From Isoetes taiwanensis (Eukaryota > Streptophyta > Lycopodiopsida > Isoetales > Isoetaceae): a stretch of 64,000 nt of DNA. The notes beneath the pieces were generated by a model. That model was not told the DNA's origin, made no database searches, and saw only the letters and a list, made by a program, of their open reading frames with translations. The stretch lies in contig JAJEKV010000013.1 of the NCBI GenBank assembly GCA_021234155.1, positions 2,759,252 to 2,823,251 of the forward strand, in the 5' to 3' direction. Within the stretch, counting starts at the first letter, position 1, and each line of letters begins with the position of its first letter. Positions 34,370 to 44,474 of the stretch are shown here, in pieces. Both the position numbers and the translations under genes were made by a program.

Positions 34370-36619
34370 TCAAAGAATTGTCCCATATTGGGAACCAAGC
34401 ACATGTAAAAGATCCCGATCTCTCAGAAGTTGCCCAAAGAATTGCATAACCTTAACCTGGTGTTTACACAAGTTGCCCTTGGCTCCCCAAGGGCAGCCAC
34501 AAAGATGCCCAATTCTTGTGTGCCCCTGCTCACAAAGTAAGGACCTAGCCCTAGAGCACGCTTTGCACTTCCGCTCACCTTCCTCGGGTTGGTGAATGTG
34601 ACTTGTTCATCGCTAATCTTCCTTGCACCACGATGGCGACTCTATTATCTCCTCCCGGGATGTGTTTACTACAAAGCCCGCTTCCTTCATGGACCTACAA
34701 CACAAAGGAATCATATAAAACAAGGCTAGAGAGAAGGATTAGATGTGTAGGAACTATACCCGATGTATGTCATGTGTGTGTCTCCACGCTATTGGTTAGG
34801 ATGTAGAGCAGCCAATCAATCCTCCTTCCTCAAGTGCACGCTTAGAAATGCCCAGGCGCCTCTTCAAGGCACAATGCCATGCCTCTATGGCAGCATTTGT
34901 CTCTTGGTTAGAGTGAGGGTACATCCTTGTAGCCAACACCCATTGACAAATGTTTTTAGTCCACTCCTTACTCATGTAGGCTGCCAGCTTAGGGTATTGA
35001 GGATACTTCTTCACTAACTCTTCCAATTTCCTGGTGGCCTCTTTCCTCACAGCTTCCCTGTACTCTTCCCCATATTCATTGTCTCCAAGAGGGCCTTCTG
35101 TCCTGTACATAATGTAACCAAGCTCCTTGAACAACTCGTTTCGATGCACCTTGTTCTTCACATTCTTACGCTAACCATTTAATCCATGCCCTCCTCACGC
35201 TGCCAAATGCCTATTTGCACGGGTACATTAGGGAAAACCTACAAAAATAACCAAGGTTAGTACATATGGAATCACAACCAAGGATTAAGTTTCAACAACT
35301 TACATTCTTTACAGCCTTTATCTTAGCATGGGCATCATCCGTAATGATGCAAGAAGGTTGCCATTCAGGATCATCTTGGCATAAGGATTCCTTTAGTGCT
35401 TGCATCCACTTTGTTATAGCTCCACTCTCTTGAGAATTGGTTAGAACGTAGAAGCCAATGGCAAACCATTGGAATACTCATCAAAGGCGATGAGTGTGAA
35501 AAGATAGAACCTGCACAAACATACATACCCAATAAATCAATGTACAAAATGAAGGTTCAAGAAAAATCATACCTCTTGTCATTTGTTTTGAAGGTAGAGT
35601 CCATGCAAATGGCTCCATTCTTACCAAATCTCAACATGGATTCCCTTTGGATTGGAGTCATAACTCCTAACTGAAACAAGTCTCCTTGCTCATACATGAA
35701 TACCGAATCTTGGTGTTGTTGAACCCACATATAGATGCTAGTTGGAAGATCATCATGCAGCTTCCATGTGTTACGAACAACTCCCTTCTCAACATTGTAT
35801 ACGTCCCCAATTTTGAGCACATCATCCCTACACATGCTTTTTCGCCCATGCACATCACGCTTCAATCTCCATCTCTTCATGCATATTCATGACACTACGC
35901 GGAGTGTGCCATTGCACAAGCTTTTCTCGGACCCAATCCTTCAATTCTTGTGAGATCCGTGGTGCTAACTTGAACTTAATCCCTTGCCGAGGGTCAATGG
36001 ACTTACCATGGCAAGGCAAACTTTGGATATTCTTGTGATCAAAACCATAATAAGTGATATGTGAAAAATTCTCGGAAGGAGATAGAGTTGCCCGATTGTG
36101 AAATGGCACACGGCAGCCCCTACGCACACCCCCTCTCCCCTCGAACCCTTTTTCCTCAAGGCGTCTACCCGGTGGACGTGGTCCATCATCAACCACATGA
36201 GTGTTTGTCTGTCATGTCTTGAGGTCCATATGAACACCAATATCTCAGATTATGCAAATACAAGTTAATGTAGACCTAAGTGTAATTCTAAAAGAACCAC
36301 TTCAAATGAATCAAAATAACTTCAAGCAAACACAATAACTTCTTGGTTCACTCAATGATGATTTCCAATAAAAACACATGAATCTAACAATGTCTATACC
36401 TCTTCAAGGTCAAGTAGGAATCTTTGTAGGGTCTTTTTAACACTCTCTCAAAATTTCTGAGACTCTGGAGATAGAAGTTGCAAGGTGCTTGGGAATTCTT
36501 TCTCGCCCCCAAGAATAAAATCTTGAACCCGGGTTGGTGTGGATGTAGTAGTTCACAAAGCAAAGATCCGCTTCCACCCCTTGAATAGTAGGTACCGATG
36601 TCTTGCCATGATCAAACAA
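34370..36619 (-). pseudogene. MURA-type MULE transposase with SWIM finger, decayed
   Basis: Cut-and-paste DDE transposase that acts on the MULE ends. The minus strand gives an N-terminal region (KIQSLPCHGKS-like, then RISQELKDWVREKLVQWHT), KRWRLKRDVHGRKS, MWVQQHQDSVFMYEQGD, then AICMDSTFKTND (first Asp, 35599-35601), LFTLIAFDEYSNGLPLA, TNSQESGAITKWMQALKESL and CIITDDAHAKIKAVKN (second Asp, 35337-35339). A 65-bp GT-AG intron (35239-35303) precedes VFPNVPV. ETNAAIEAWHCALKRRLG supplies the catalytic Glu (34883-34885). A SWIM finger CGCPWGAKGNLCKH (CxCx8CxH) lies at 34460-34501. Single-base frame shifts are seen near 35885, 35470, 35190 and 35170. A possible upstream exon with LGGEKEFPSTLQLLSPESQ lies at 36430-36530. 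Confidence 0.88.
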
Positions 36620-37024
36620 CCCATTTGAGGTGATTCTGGGCCGTATTTCAGTCCTTAGTCAGAGAAAAATACTCAAAATATAAATGGGAATGCATGTCTC
36701 TTCATTGAAATGACTTAGTAATCGACACCTCTTCTCTCTTCTCCTCTAGTTCGTCCATGCCTGCGGCATTCCGGCTCCTTTACCGTGCTACTTCGACATG
36801 CAGCAGAGAGAAACCAGAGAAACAACGTACTTAGGAGTGATCCCGGAGGATGGTCTCAGAACCTACACGTGCCCTCATTCGAGTGGCCAGTCCGTGCATG
36901 GGCTGGCAAGTTCAAACCTGGACCGTTGGGTGGGTCTACGCTTCAATCTCCAACGCCCATACGCTTCCATATACCGCCTCAGGAATCAAAGTGCAATCAA
37001 CGTCTTTGATCCGGAGGTCGGAAT

Positions 37025-37640
37025 CGCCACGGGCTGATAACCGTCATGGATGTGATCCCGGAGGAGGGGATCACCACGGCCGATATCGGGAGAGGATATC
37101 GACGAGGGCCTCGTGATCCCAGAGGAGGGGATCACCACGGCCGATATCGGGAGAGGATATCGACCGTGCCCTGTGATATCGACCAGGCCCTCGCGGATCC
37201 CTGTGTGAGGAGGGATCACCACGCCGATATCGGAGAGGATATCGACCAGCCCCGCGGATCCCGTAGAGGAGGGGATCACCGAGCATGATCCCTGAGGAGG
37301 GGATCACCACGCCGATATCGGAGAGGATATCGACCAGCCCCTCGTGATCCCCGAGGAGGGGATCACCACCGGACGATACGGGAGAGGATATCGACCAGTC
37401 CCTCGCGGATCCCGGAGGAGGGGATCACCGAGCGATCCCGAGGAGGGATCTCTCTGGACGGCGGAGATTCGACGGGGGTTTGGACGCCCGGATCGACCGG
37501 CTGTGTAATGCATGTGTCAAGACGGGAAAACGGGGTCCCCGAACGGATCCCGTCGAGAACGCCTGGGGATTTCGGAGGACGGGATCTCTAGCTCCAGGAT
37601 CCCCGAATCCAGGGTAGAAGTATCTTGAGCCTTCAATCGC
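37025..37640 (-). repeat. Inner inverted arm with 60-bp iterons, right copy
   Basis: Reverse-complement counterpart of 29780-30350. GAGGATATCGAC recurs about five times between 37090 and 37400, each with GAGGAGGGGATCACCACG. Units vary more in length than on the left, and at 37165-37200 a unit is partly duplicated. Confidence 0.92.
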
Positions 37641-37724
37641 CATCTATCACGGGAGCAAGCCGCCATAGCCCGCATGAAAAACCTCCCAGAATAACAGGAC
37701 GTCAAAAATTTGAATTTTTACTGG

Positions 37725-37991
37725 GATGGTGATTCTGTCGCGTGGAATAAAAGGGCGGTGATTCCGTCCGGCGGTATTTTACGGAGGTGATTCCGCCAAA
37801 AGGTATAAAACGGAGGGCCAGGATGGACTCTGCAGATGGATGGCTGGGATCCATCAGAAGGTACACCTGAGCTGTTAGGTACGAATAACGGGGCCTCCAG
37901 AACGGATCCCGTTTTTGGAGGGTTAGTGATTCTGCGAGAGAGTAGTCACCGCGATAGAATCACCAAAACTAGGGTAAAGCTATTTTCACCC
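37725..37991 (-). repeat. MULE right terminal inverted repeat
   Basis: See the left repeat for the matching blocks. It ends TATTTTCACCC at 37991, followed by the target duplication TAAGAAAAG. Confidence 0.9.
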
Positions 37992-38034
37992 TAAGAAAAG
38001 GAAGAAGACAAAAAACCAACTTTTACTACATATC

Positions 38035-38091
38035 CTTAATACCCAAAAGCCTTGATGACATTGAATATTAAGAAATACTATCCTCTCCAAC
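38035..38091 (+). repeat. Flanking direct repeat, right copy
   Basis: Partner of 27557-27611: CTTAATACCCAAAAGCCTTG, GATGACATTGAATAT and AGAAATACTATCCTCT are shared. It lies 35 bases beyond the MULE target duplication, whereas the left copy lies 86 bases before it. Confidence 0.85.
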
Positions 38092-38102
38092 GATATTATT
38101 TG

Positions 38103-38133
38103 GTGGAGGAGGAGGAGGAGGAGGAGGAGGGGG
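38103..38133 (+). repeat. (GGA)n microsatellite
   Basis: About nine GGA triplets ending in a G-run, just past the flanking repeat. Confidence 0.9.
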
Positions 38134-38834
38134 GTTTTACTTGATCATATTTTTCAAGTTTTATTTTGCCATATATCTTATATTACTCTGACGTTATTAT
38201 ATAAAGGAATGGTACAAGTACAAGTTTCTCTTCCTTTTGTCGTCTTTTTTTATTTCAAGTTCAAGTCTAGCTGGTTGGAGGTATTGTCTACTGGAATAAA
38301 CGATGCACAAGCTGATCTGGATGGTCAAATTCGTGGAGAATCAATGGAAAAGGGAAGAACTGCTGAACCCAATGACTTAGTGCTATAAAATGATGTGACT
38401 GTCAAATATCTCTGTTGGAATGGAAGTGCTTTTAGGCACTAAAATACTCTGATACATTGCTGCAATACTCGTTTCTTATTTTCGGATCTTAGTGATAGCT
38501 ATACTAGTGTCTTAAGCATGATGTTTTCATTTTGAAAGCTCGAAATACTGATTATTACGAGATGTTGGCCCTAGTGGTCTGAAAACAGTAATATATTAAG
38601 GATCTTTGGCATAATGTGATCGTGTATGATTGCTCCAGTTAAACTATAGAGATCATAAGTTGTTAGTTTTTATGGTGTGCATGGTCTCAATGACATGCAT
38701 AAGCATGCAAAAAAAGATATAGTGAGATAATGTGATCTGTTTTGGCTTATAAATCATAAAAGTGGAAAACACACAAGTTGGGGTTTAGAAATAGAAATAC
38801 ATATATAGAAGCTGAAGGTTATGACAGGCATAAA

Positions 38835-39330
38835 GTGATAAAAGTAGAGATCTGCATATGCATAGGTTTGAGATTATACATGCATGCACATGCTAATGGG
38901 TCAAATACAATAAATGACATATCAGGAAATTGAAGCTTCATGGTTCTGCCTCCCTAAACAGGAATCTTGTACTTAGACGTTCTAAGTTAAATACATCAGG
39001 GGATTAATCCTCAGTTCAGCCTCCCTGACCACGGGTTGTTAGACATTGGAACAGGGCAGTTAAAGACATTGGAACTTTAAGTTAAATACAAGTTAGACGT
39101 TGGAACTCTAAGTTGAAAGTTAAAGACAGGCATAAAATGGTAAAATATGAGATATGTACATGCATGAGTTTAAGTTTAAACATGCGCACACCAAAGGTTC
39201 AAGGATAATGTATCACATATTGAAACTTCACAGTTCAGCCTCCTTAAACAGAAATCCTGTAACTAGATGTTATAAGTAAAATATAGCAGGGGATTAATCC
39301 TAAGTTCAGCCTCCATAGCCATGGGTCTTT
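38835..39330 (+). repeat. Local duplication, about 290-bp step
   Basis: The segments at about 38823-39045 and 39122-39330 share GACAGGCATAAA, GAGATMTG, CATGCAT, TTCAGCCTCC, AACAGRAATC, GGGGATTAATCCT and a second TTCAGCCTCC in the same order and orientation. Old tandem duplication, no coding character. The surrounding 38140-41100 shows no gene; a T-run lies at 39641-39656. Confidence 0.7.
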
Positions 39331-41108
39331 ACATGAAAAAATACTAAGTGATAAACTGATGTAGAGTAGTGGGCGTTGCTTGGATGTAAATGATTGTGTT
39401 GAATGACACGGGATTAAGGCATTAAAATATAACTATACGTATAAGTTGTTAAACGTCAAATGACATGAATATATTGTAGGATTTTGATTATATTAAAGGT
39501 TATGAGATAAATACTTGATGTTTTAGAACTCAGTGCCATCATGGACGTATGTCTTAGTATGGACTGATAATACTACCGCAGGGATTGACCTGGGTAGATG
39601 TCATGGCTAGTAGGCTTATGCTGATGCTAGCATGGACTGGTTTTTTTTTTTTTTTTAATTACACATATCCTAATTGCTTTTCTCATCACATGTTTTTATG
39701 GTCGCCAGGTCATTAAGCTTCTTTGGAATTTTCTACATCAGAAGCCAACATTCTAGAACACCTCCAGAATCTTAAGCAGTTCTATACACCATTGGAATAC
39801 CAATTCCATCCAAAAATACCCTTCAAATTACGTTGGAAACCAAGGTGCTTCCAACCGAGTTGAAAAGGCTAGCCCCAATGTTTCAAAGGTCAGGGACCAA
39901 ATATCAAGAAGAACTAAATCTTCGAAGTTGTAAGAACAAGGTAAGCTATACAATGAATACAAGAGAAATTTTGACCAATTTGGAGCTCGTCATAAAGTCC
40001 CGATGATCCCCTCTTTGGGCCTTCAAATCCTGTTTTAAAATCTTCGTCTAATGCATTTATTGATCTATAAGATTCAAAAGTTGTGGAAAACGTATTTTCT
40101 AACCTAAGATTTTTAAAGGTTTTAGGTAAGTATTGATATGTTTATACGAAGAAAGCTGATGGTGGATCGTGGAATCCAATTTGTGTGAGAAAAAGAACTT
40201 AATATAGAAGGAAACTTAGGGTTTATCATGACAATAAAAGCATCGTACATTTGGTCTCGTTGCCAACATAGAGGTGACGTTTCCAAATGCAAGCTTTTGC
40301 AGTGGAAATACTTATCACAGTCATTCTCATGTTGTGGTTGTCGATGTGCCACTGATTCGTGAGCAGTAAGTCTCCACACCCAAGAAGAGGTCCAAAACAT
40401 AGCTCAAAACAGTGGAACTAGATTGATTTTTTTGGATCCAACTGGGCGAATTGGCAGGTTAGCTGTAGATGCGACAGTGCCATGAAATGCCATTTTTGCA
40501 GAGTAATTCGAACCTGAAGTTTGTTAGGTTCAGTGATGATTTTAGTGACCTTGTATAGACTTTTGGTAATATTTATGGCGATTATTTTAGGACTAACGAA
40601 TTTTTACCTGGCGATAAAATTTGCCCATTGCAGTGTTTATATATTATAGGTGGCGATATTTTTCTATCATGAATGAACTTATATAATATTGAAAGGCAAC
40701 TTTTTTTAAGCAAAGGTTATTATATGTAGACATCTAACGTTTAATGTACCATAGAATACAAATTTAGAAGGTGCACCTTGCTTATTACCTAGAAAAACTA
40801 TTTTTCAAATAATCTCTAACTAGCAACCTAACTATGGAACCTATAAGGGGCAAAGACCATTGAAATAAATGTTAATGGTAATATTTGTATACAACATGAA
40901 TGGCTTCACAAAGTCATAAGAACACACAACCTAGTGGTAGTTTCACTCAAATAAATACGAGTAGTATAGAATATATTCACTTAATTGCACTTTCAACAAA
41001 ATACATATTAAGTACATAGAGAGACATACTCTACCTTATCTTTTGCCCAAGCCTGCCCTATTGCACCATGTGTAAGTCAAATGCATTGTGGGATGTTGCT
41101 AATGTATG

Positions 41109-41223
41109 GGGGAAAGGAAATGGGGTCCCCTTTTCCGGTTCAGTCGGTGGGGTCCCGCGACCGGCGATAGCCGGGAGCGGGTCACCGACTGAATCGGAAA
41201 AGGGGAACCCATTTCTTTTCCCC
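41109..41223. mobile_element. 115-bp near-perfect hairpin element
   Basis: Left arm GGGGAAAGGAAATGGGGTCC, CCTTTTCCGGTTCAGTCGGT and right arm ACCGACTGAATCGGAAAAGG, ending CATTTCTTTTCCCC, pair with few mismatches around a GCGACCGGCGATAGCCGG loop. It abuts the inverted-repeat element that starts at 41226. Confidence 0.8.
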
Positions 41224-41225
41224 AT

Positions 41226-42118
41226 CAATATAGAAACAGGGGAGCAAAATTTGCCCCTTTTCCCCTGCGCATGGCTCCGTCGAGACTGATTCTTCCTGGA
41301 TTTCTACAGCGGGCTATGGCTATGGATGTGCATGGCGGTTATTTGTGCCTGATTCATGGTTATGGCGGTTCTTGCGCATAGATTATGGCAGTTCTTGAGC
41401 TCTATAGTCCGTCCAAGCCAAATGCAAGGCTATCATCTGCATAATAAACATTTACGAAACAGGTCGGTTATAGCTCCTCTTTGAATCGATTTTAAGCAAA
41501 GTTGTCCATTTCGTATATGTCATAATCATTTTTAGCTCCGCTATAGCTGCAGATGCTCTCCAACTCCGGCAATCCGGCCTAAAGAATTCCAAACCCCAGT
41601 ATACTCTTGTCTAATTCCGAAACTGGAGATACAGAGCATGAATACAAAGCATGACGGCACATTTCTTGAGGGATTCGAGAAAGCCCTCATTGTTTTGGTT
41701 CATGGAATTTTTGGGCTCGGAAAAGGGATGAGCACTTCTATTCTTGCATAAATTTTAAGAGATTTCATCTGATTATCCCACATACTGTTCTGCCGGCGAT
41801 TGGTTTTATGTTCTTTTGCATCAAATATTGAGGAAATTTAGTTCTTAGATTCTGTTGTTTGCCAGGGCTGTATTCATGCTTTGTATTCATCTCCGGTGCT
41901 TCCTGAAGCGAAGCAGGGTTGTTGCTGTTATTACAGGGTTTGTTGCATCAGAAGCAGGGTATTGTTGATGTTAAATGTATGTTGTAAAAATAAATTTACC
42001 TGCTAAACCAGTCGTCCGGAATTGGAAGACCCAACTTCCATTCCGGATTGTAGGGGGCTGACACGTGTCAGCAGCAGAATGCACGCCAGGGAATATATGC
42101 GACCCTGTTTCTATATTG
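41226..42118. mobile_element. Candidate DNA element with 16-bp terminal inverted repeats
   Basis: CAATATAGAAACAGGG at 41226-41241 returns as its exact reverse complement at 42103-42118, 893 bp in all. Inside, a 29-base inverted pair (AGAGCATGAATACAAAGCAT near 41634 and its complement near 41874), a hairpin at 42015-42046 (TCCGGAATTGGAAG arms) and the palindrome GCTGACACGTGTCAGC at 42057-42072. No transposase and no target duplication recognised, so class unknown. Confidence 0.5.
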
Positions 42119-44155
42119 GTTTATATTACTTGATGTAGCCCATTAGATGTGGGAAATTTTATTTCATGCAGAGGTAAATATGTCCTCAGAAGTATAAAAC
42201 TTAGGGCCAAATTTGGCCAAAGGTTGCAACATCTCTCCTCCATATGCTATCTTAACATATATAATTGCTTTAGTTTCGACGTCGAGGCACTCATCTGGGC
42301 CGTTTATGAAATTTCAAAATAATCCTGACCGTTGCTTAGAATTTTTTTTCCTTGCGCGGCTATGGCCGATCTCTATTCCAACTATCGGGCAAGGCAACAC
42401 GACGTCGTTCTGATGGATGGCTTGCTTAATCCTAGCTACCTGCCTTTAAATTTTGGAGTTTCTTCTTTGCGGCTTCTGCAGACCCAAAAATCGGCTTGCT
42501 CTTCCAATTTTTTGCAGCCATAGCGCTTTCCTTGTTTCGGTTTTCAGCTCCGCTAGCCCACTTGTGGACTAAGGCGGAGCCTATTTCCCTCCCCGCACCA
42601 TTGTGAAAAAATAACTATGGCTGGAAATGCGGCTCTATTTCGATCTTATTGGATTCACAAGCTTGGATATCTTTGTAAGAATTGGGCGCTTCCCCTCAGG
42701 ACCTGTGTTTTCTTATTGCTGCAATTTTTGAGCTAGGGTTCACGCGGGTCAGCTTCAAGATGGCGAGAATCGCTGGAGCAGCGGCGGATGCATGAGCGGC
42801 GGCGCAAACGTGGTGAAACCCGTGAGCACAAACCCACCGCATAGCCATAGCCTGCGATGTATAAAGAGGTTTTAATCGTAGACGATTTTTTCAAAATGAG
42901 GCAGGTCCCTGATTTTCTTTCATTCTCAAAGCCTTTTCGTGAATTTTGTTTAGTTGGTCAGTAGCAAAGAGATCACATTTCTCGGTATCTATGTGGCAGA
43001 TTTCCGGCTTTGATATTTTATGGTATGGACCCAAAGCATGATACTCGATATCATTGGGCTTGATTACTTTGCAAAAATGAGTCGTTTCTCTTCAACGAGC
43101 TCTTTCGGCGAATTGGTTCTAGCATTTCTTCTTCAGGGACCACATTGATGCACCACTCATTCGGTTGTATGACTGAAATGATGCTCATAACCGAATGTAA
43201 TAATGGTTTGCAGAGTTTATGAGGTCAATGTGTGCTTGCATGCGAGCATCTTGTAAAATATGAAAGGTAGGATTTTTTTCTCCATTCGATTTTCTTTATA
43301 TAGTAATGTGCAATTCTTTAATTTTCTGAGTTCATGTTTTGCTTGAAATCAGCCCCTATGCATGGAGTCCATTTTAGGTTGTTTGCAGAATATGGTACTC
43401 TTAAGTCAATGCCAATCTAAGTAAGTTTGGCCACACAAGATGTTAAAGCCCCAAATAGGGTAAGCAAACATATCGCGGATTGAGGTGACTTTTCTTTGCC
43501 TCCCTGGTGTGAATCTTTTTCTCAAGATTTCAAGGTTTTGCGGGCATGTCATCGTCCTCTGCTATGCCATGTTTTTTGAAGCTCTAACAGCCTGCTCAAA
43601 CAGGAAAAAGGTTAGTTATTCGACTTTCCAAGGAAGAAAGACTTGCATGGTTCTATGTTAAGTTGCATGGATTTACTCCTTGATTAAATTCTACAACGTT
43701 TTCGTACTCAAGATGTATATATTTAAGGCTTACATTGGCATTATAGGCCTTTTAGCTTGGTGTCATAACTTTACGAACTCCCGGCTGCTCATAGCCCAAT
43801 AGATCTTAGATTCGCCCCACATACGAAACCCCGAGGTTATTTCATGAAGAATTCCTCTGCAATATATCCTTGAGGAAATGCTACATAAACCTTTCCATAT
43901 GAGCTGCAAGATCAGATTGGAAAGCATGCAAAATCGTTGAGGAGGAGGTCTGCTGAAAAAGTTGCCCTTTAGTGCAAAAACTGGGATACAATTTATAAAC
44001 TCTGAAAATTCTGAGTATCTTTTAAAGGGCTCCTAATGCTTTTTGATGTTTAATTGTTGATGTTTAATTGTCACCAAAATCTTATAACTCATTAGCTAAG
44101 ATGGGTTGGACAACCATCAATTCTCATTGCCACTGGATGACTGTCATTTGTACAG
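42119..44155. other. Gene-free stretch, possibly 5' part of a lost gene
   Basis: Around 42740-42780 a leader-like sequence, AGGGTTCACGCGGGTCAGC, runs into ATGGCGAGAATCGCTGGAGC, a frame that stops after ten codons. It might be the first exon of the gene whose coiled-coil exons follow at 44156. I see no exon in between. Confidence 0.3.
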
Positions 44156-44474
44156 GAGCTTGAACACCTTCGATTGGAAATTCAAGAAGCCCGCCGAATA
44201 AGAATGTTACATGAGCCCAGTAAGGTATCCATCTGGCCATCATTTTGTAGTAAGCAATATGGATTTTTGTTTCTGCAAGCACATAGGATAGTAAACTGAC
44301 TTTGTATAAGGGCACATTCTACCACTTTGTATACTAGAAATTTCCATTTCTTTCTTAAATGATTTAGCTGAACTTAACATGTGTTGAATGATATAGGTTA
44401 TGGACATGGAATTCCAAATTGAAGGACTACGGCAACAATTAGAAGAGAAAACATGGGAGCCAGTTTGTTCCTAG
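44156..44474 (+). pseudogene. SCAB1-like coiled-coil exons (gene fragment)
   Basis: Exon 1 (44156-44224) reads ELEHLRLEIQEARRIRMLHE then PSK, bounded by TTTGTACAG and a GTATCC donor. Exon 2 (44397-44474) follows ATATAG and reads VMDMEFQIEGLRQQLEEKT, then a stop. 'EARRIKxLHxPSKVMDMExE' is, from memory, characteristic of plant stomatal closure-related actin-binding protein SCAB1, which bundles and stabilises actin filaments through its coiled coil. Phase is kept across the intron. Exon 2 has lost its donor and ends early, and the actin-binding and Ig/PH parts are not found, so this is a fragment. Confidence 0.5.

Larger units (their letters stand above)
27706..37991. mobile_element. 10.3-kb MULE carrying a Ulp1-type peptidase and a MURA-type transposase
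   Basis: The ends are inverted: GGGTGAAAATA, ACTACTCTC and GGAATCACTAACCCTCC match in the same order at the left edge (plus) and right edge (minus). The 9 bases outside are CAAGAAAAG (27697-27705) and TAAGAAAAG (37992-38000), one transition apart, the target-duplication size of Mutator-like elements. Inside, from the left: an outer iteron array, a coiled-coil gene fragment, an inner iteron array, a Ulp1-type peptidase (plus), a central minisatellite, a MULE transposase (minus) and the inverted inner array. ULP-like peptidase genes inside MULEs are known from plants as Kaonashi elements. Both genes have several frameshifts, so this copy is probably inactive. Confidence 0.9.

Noticed and set aside
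37046-37310. Similar open frames in the right inner array.
   Set aside because: Same reason: repeat translation without coding constraint.
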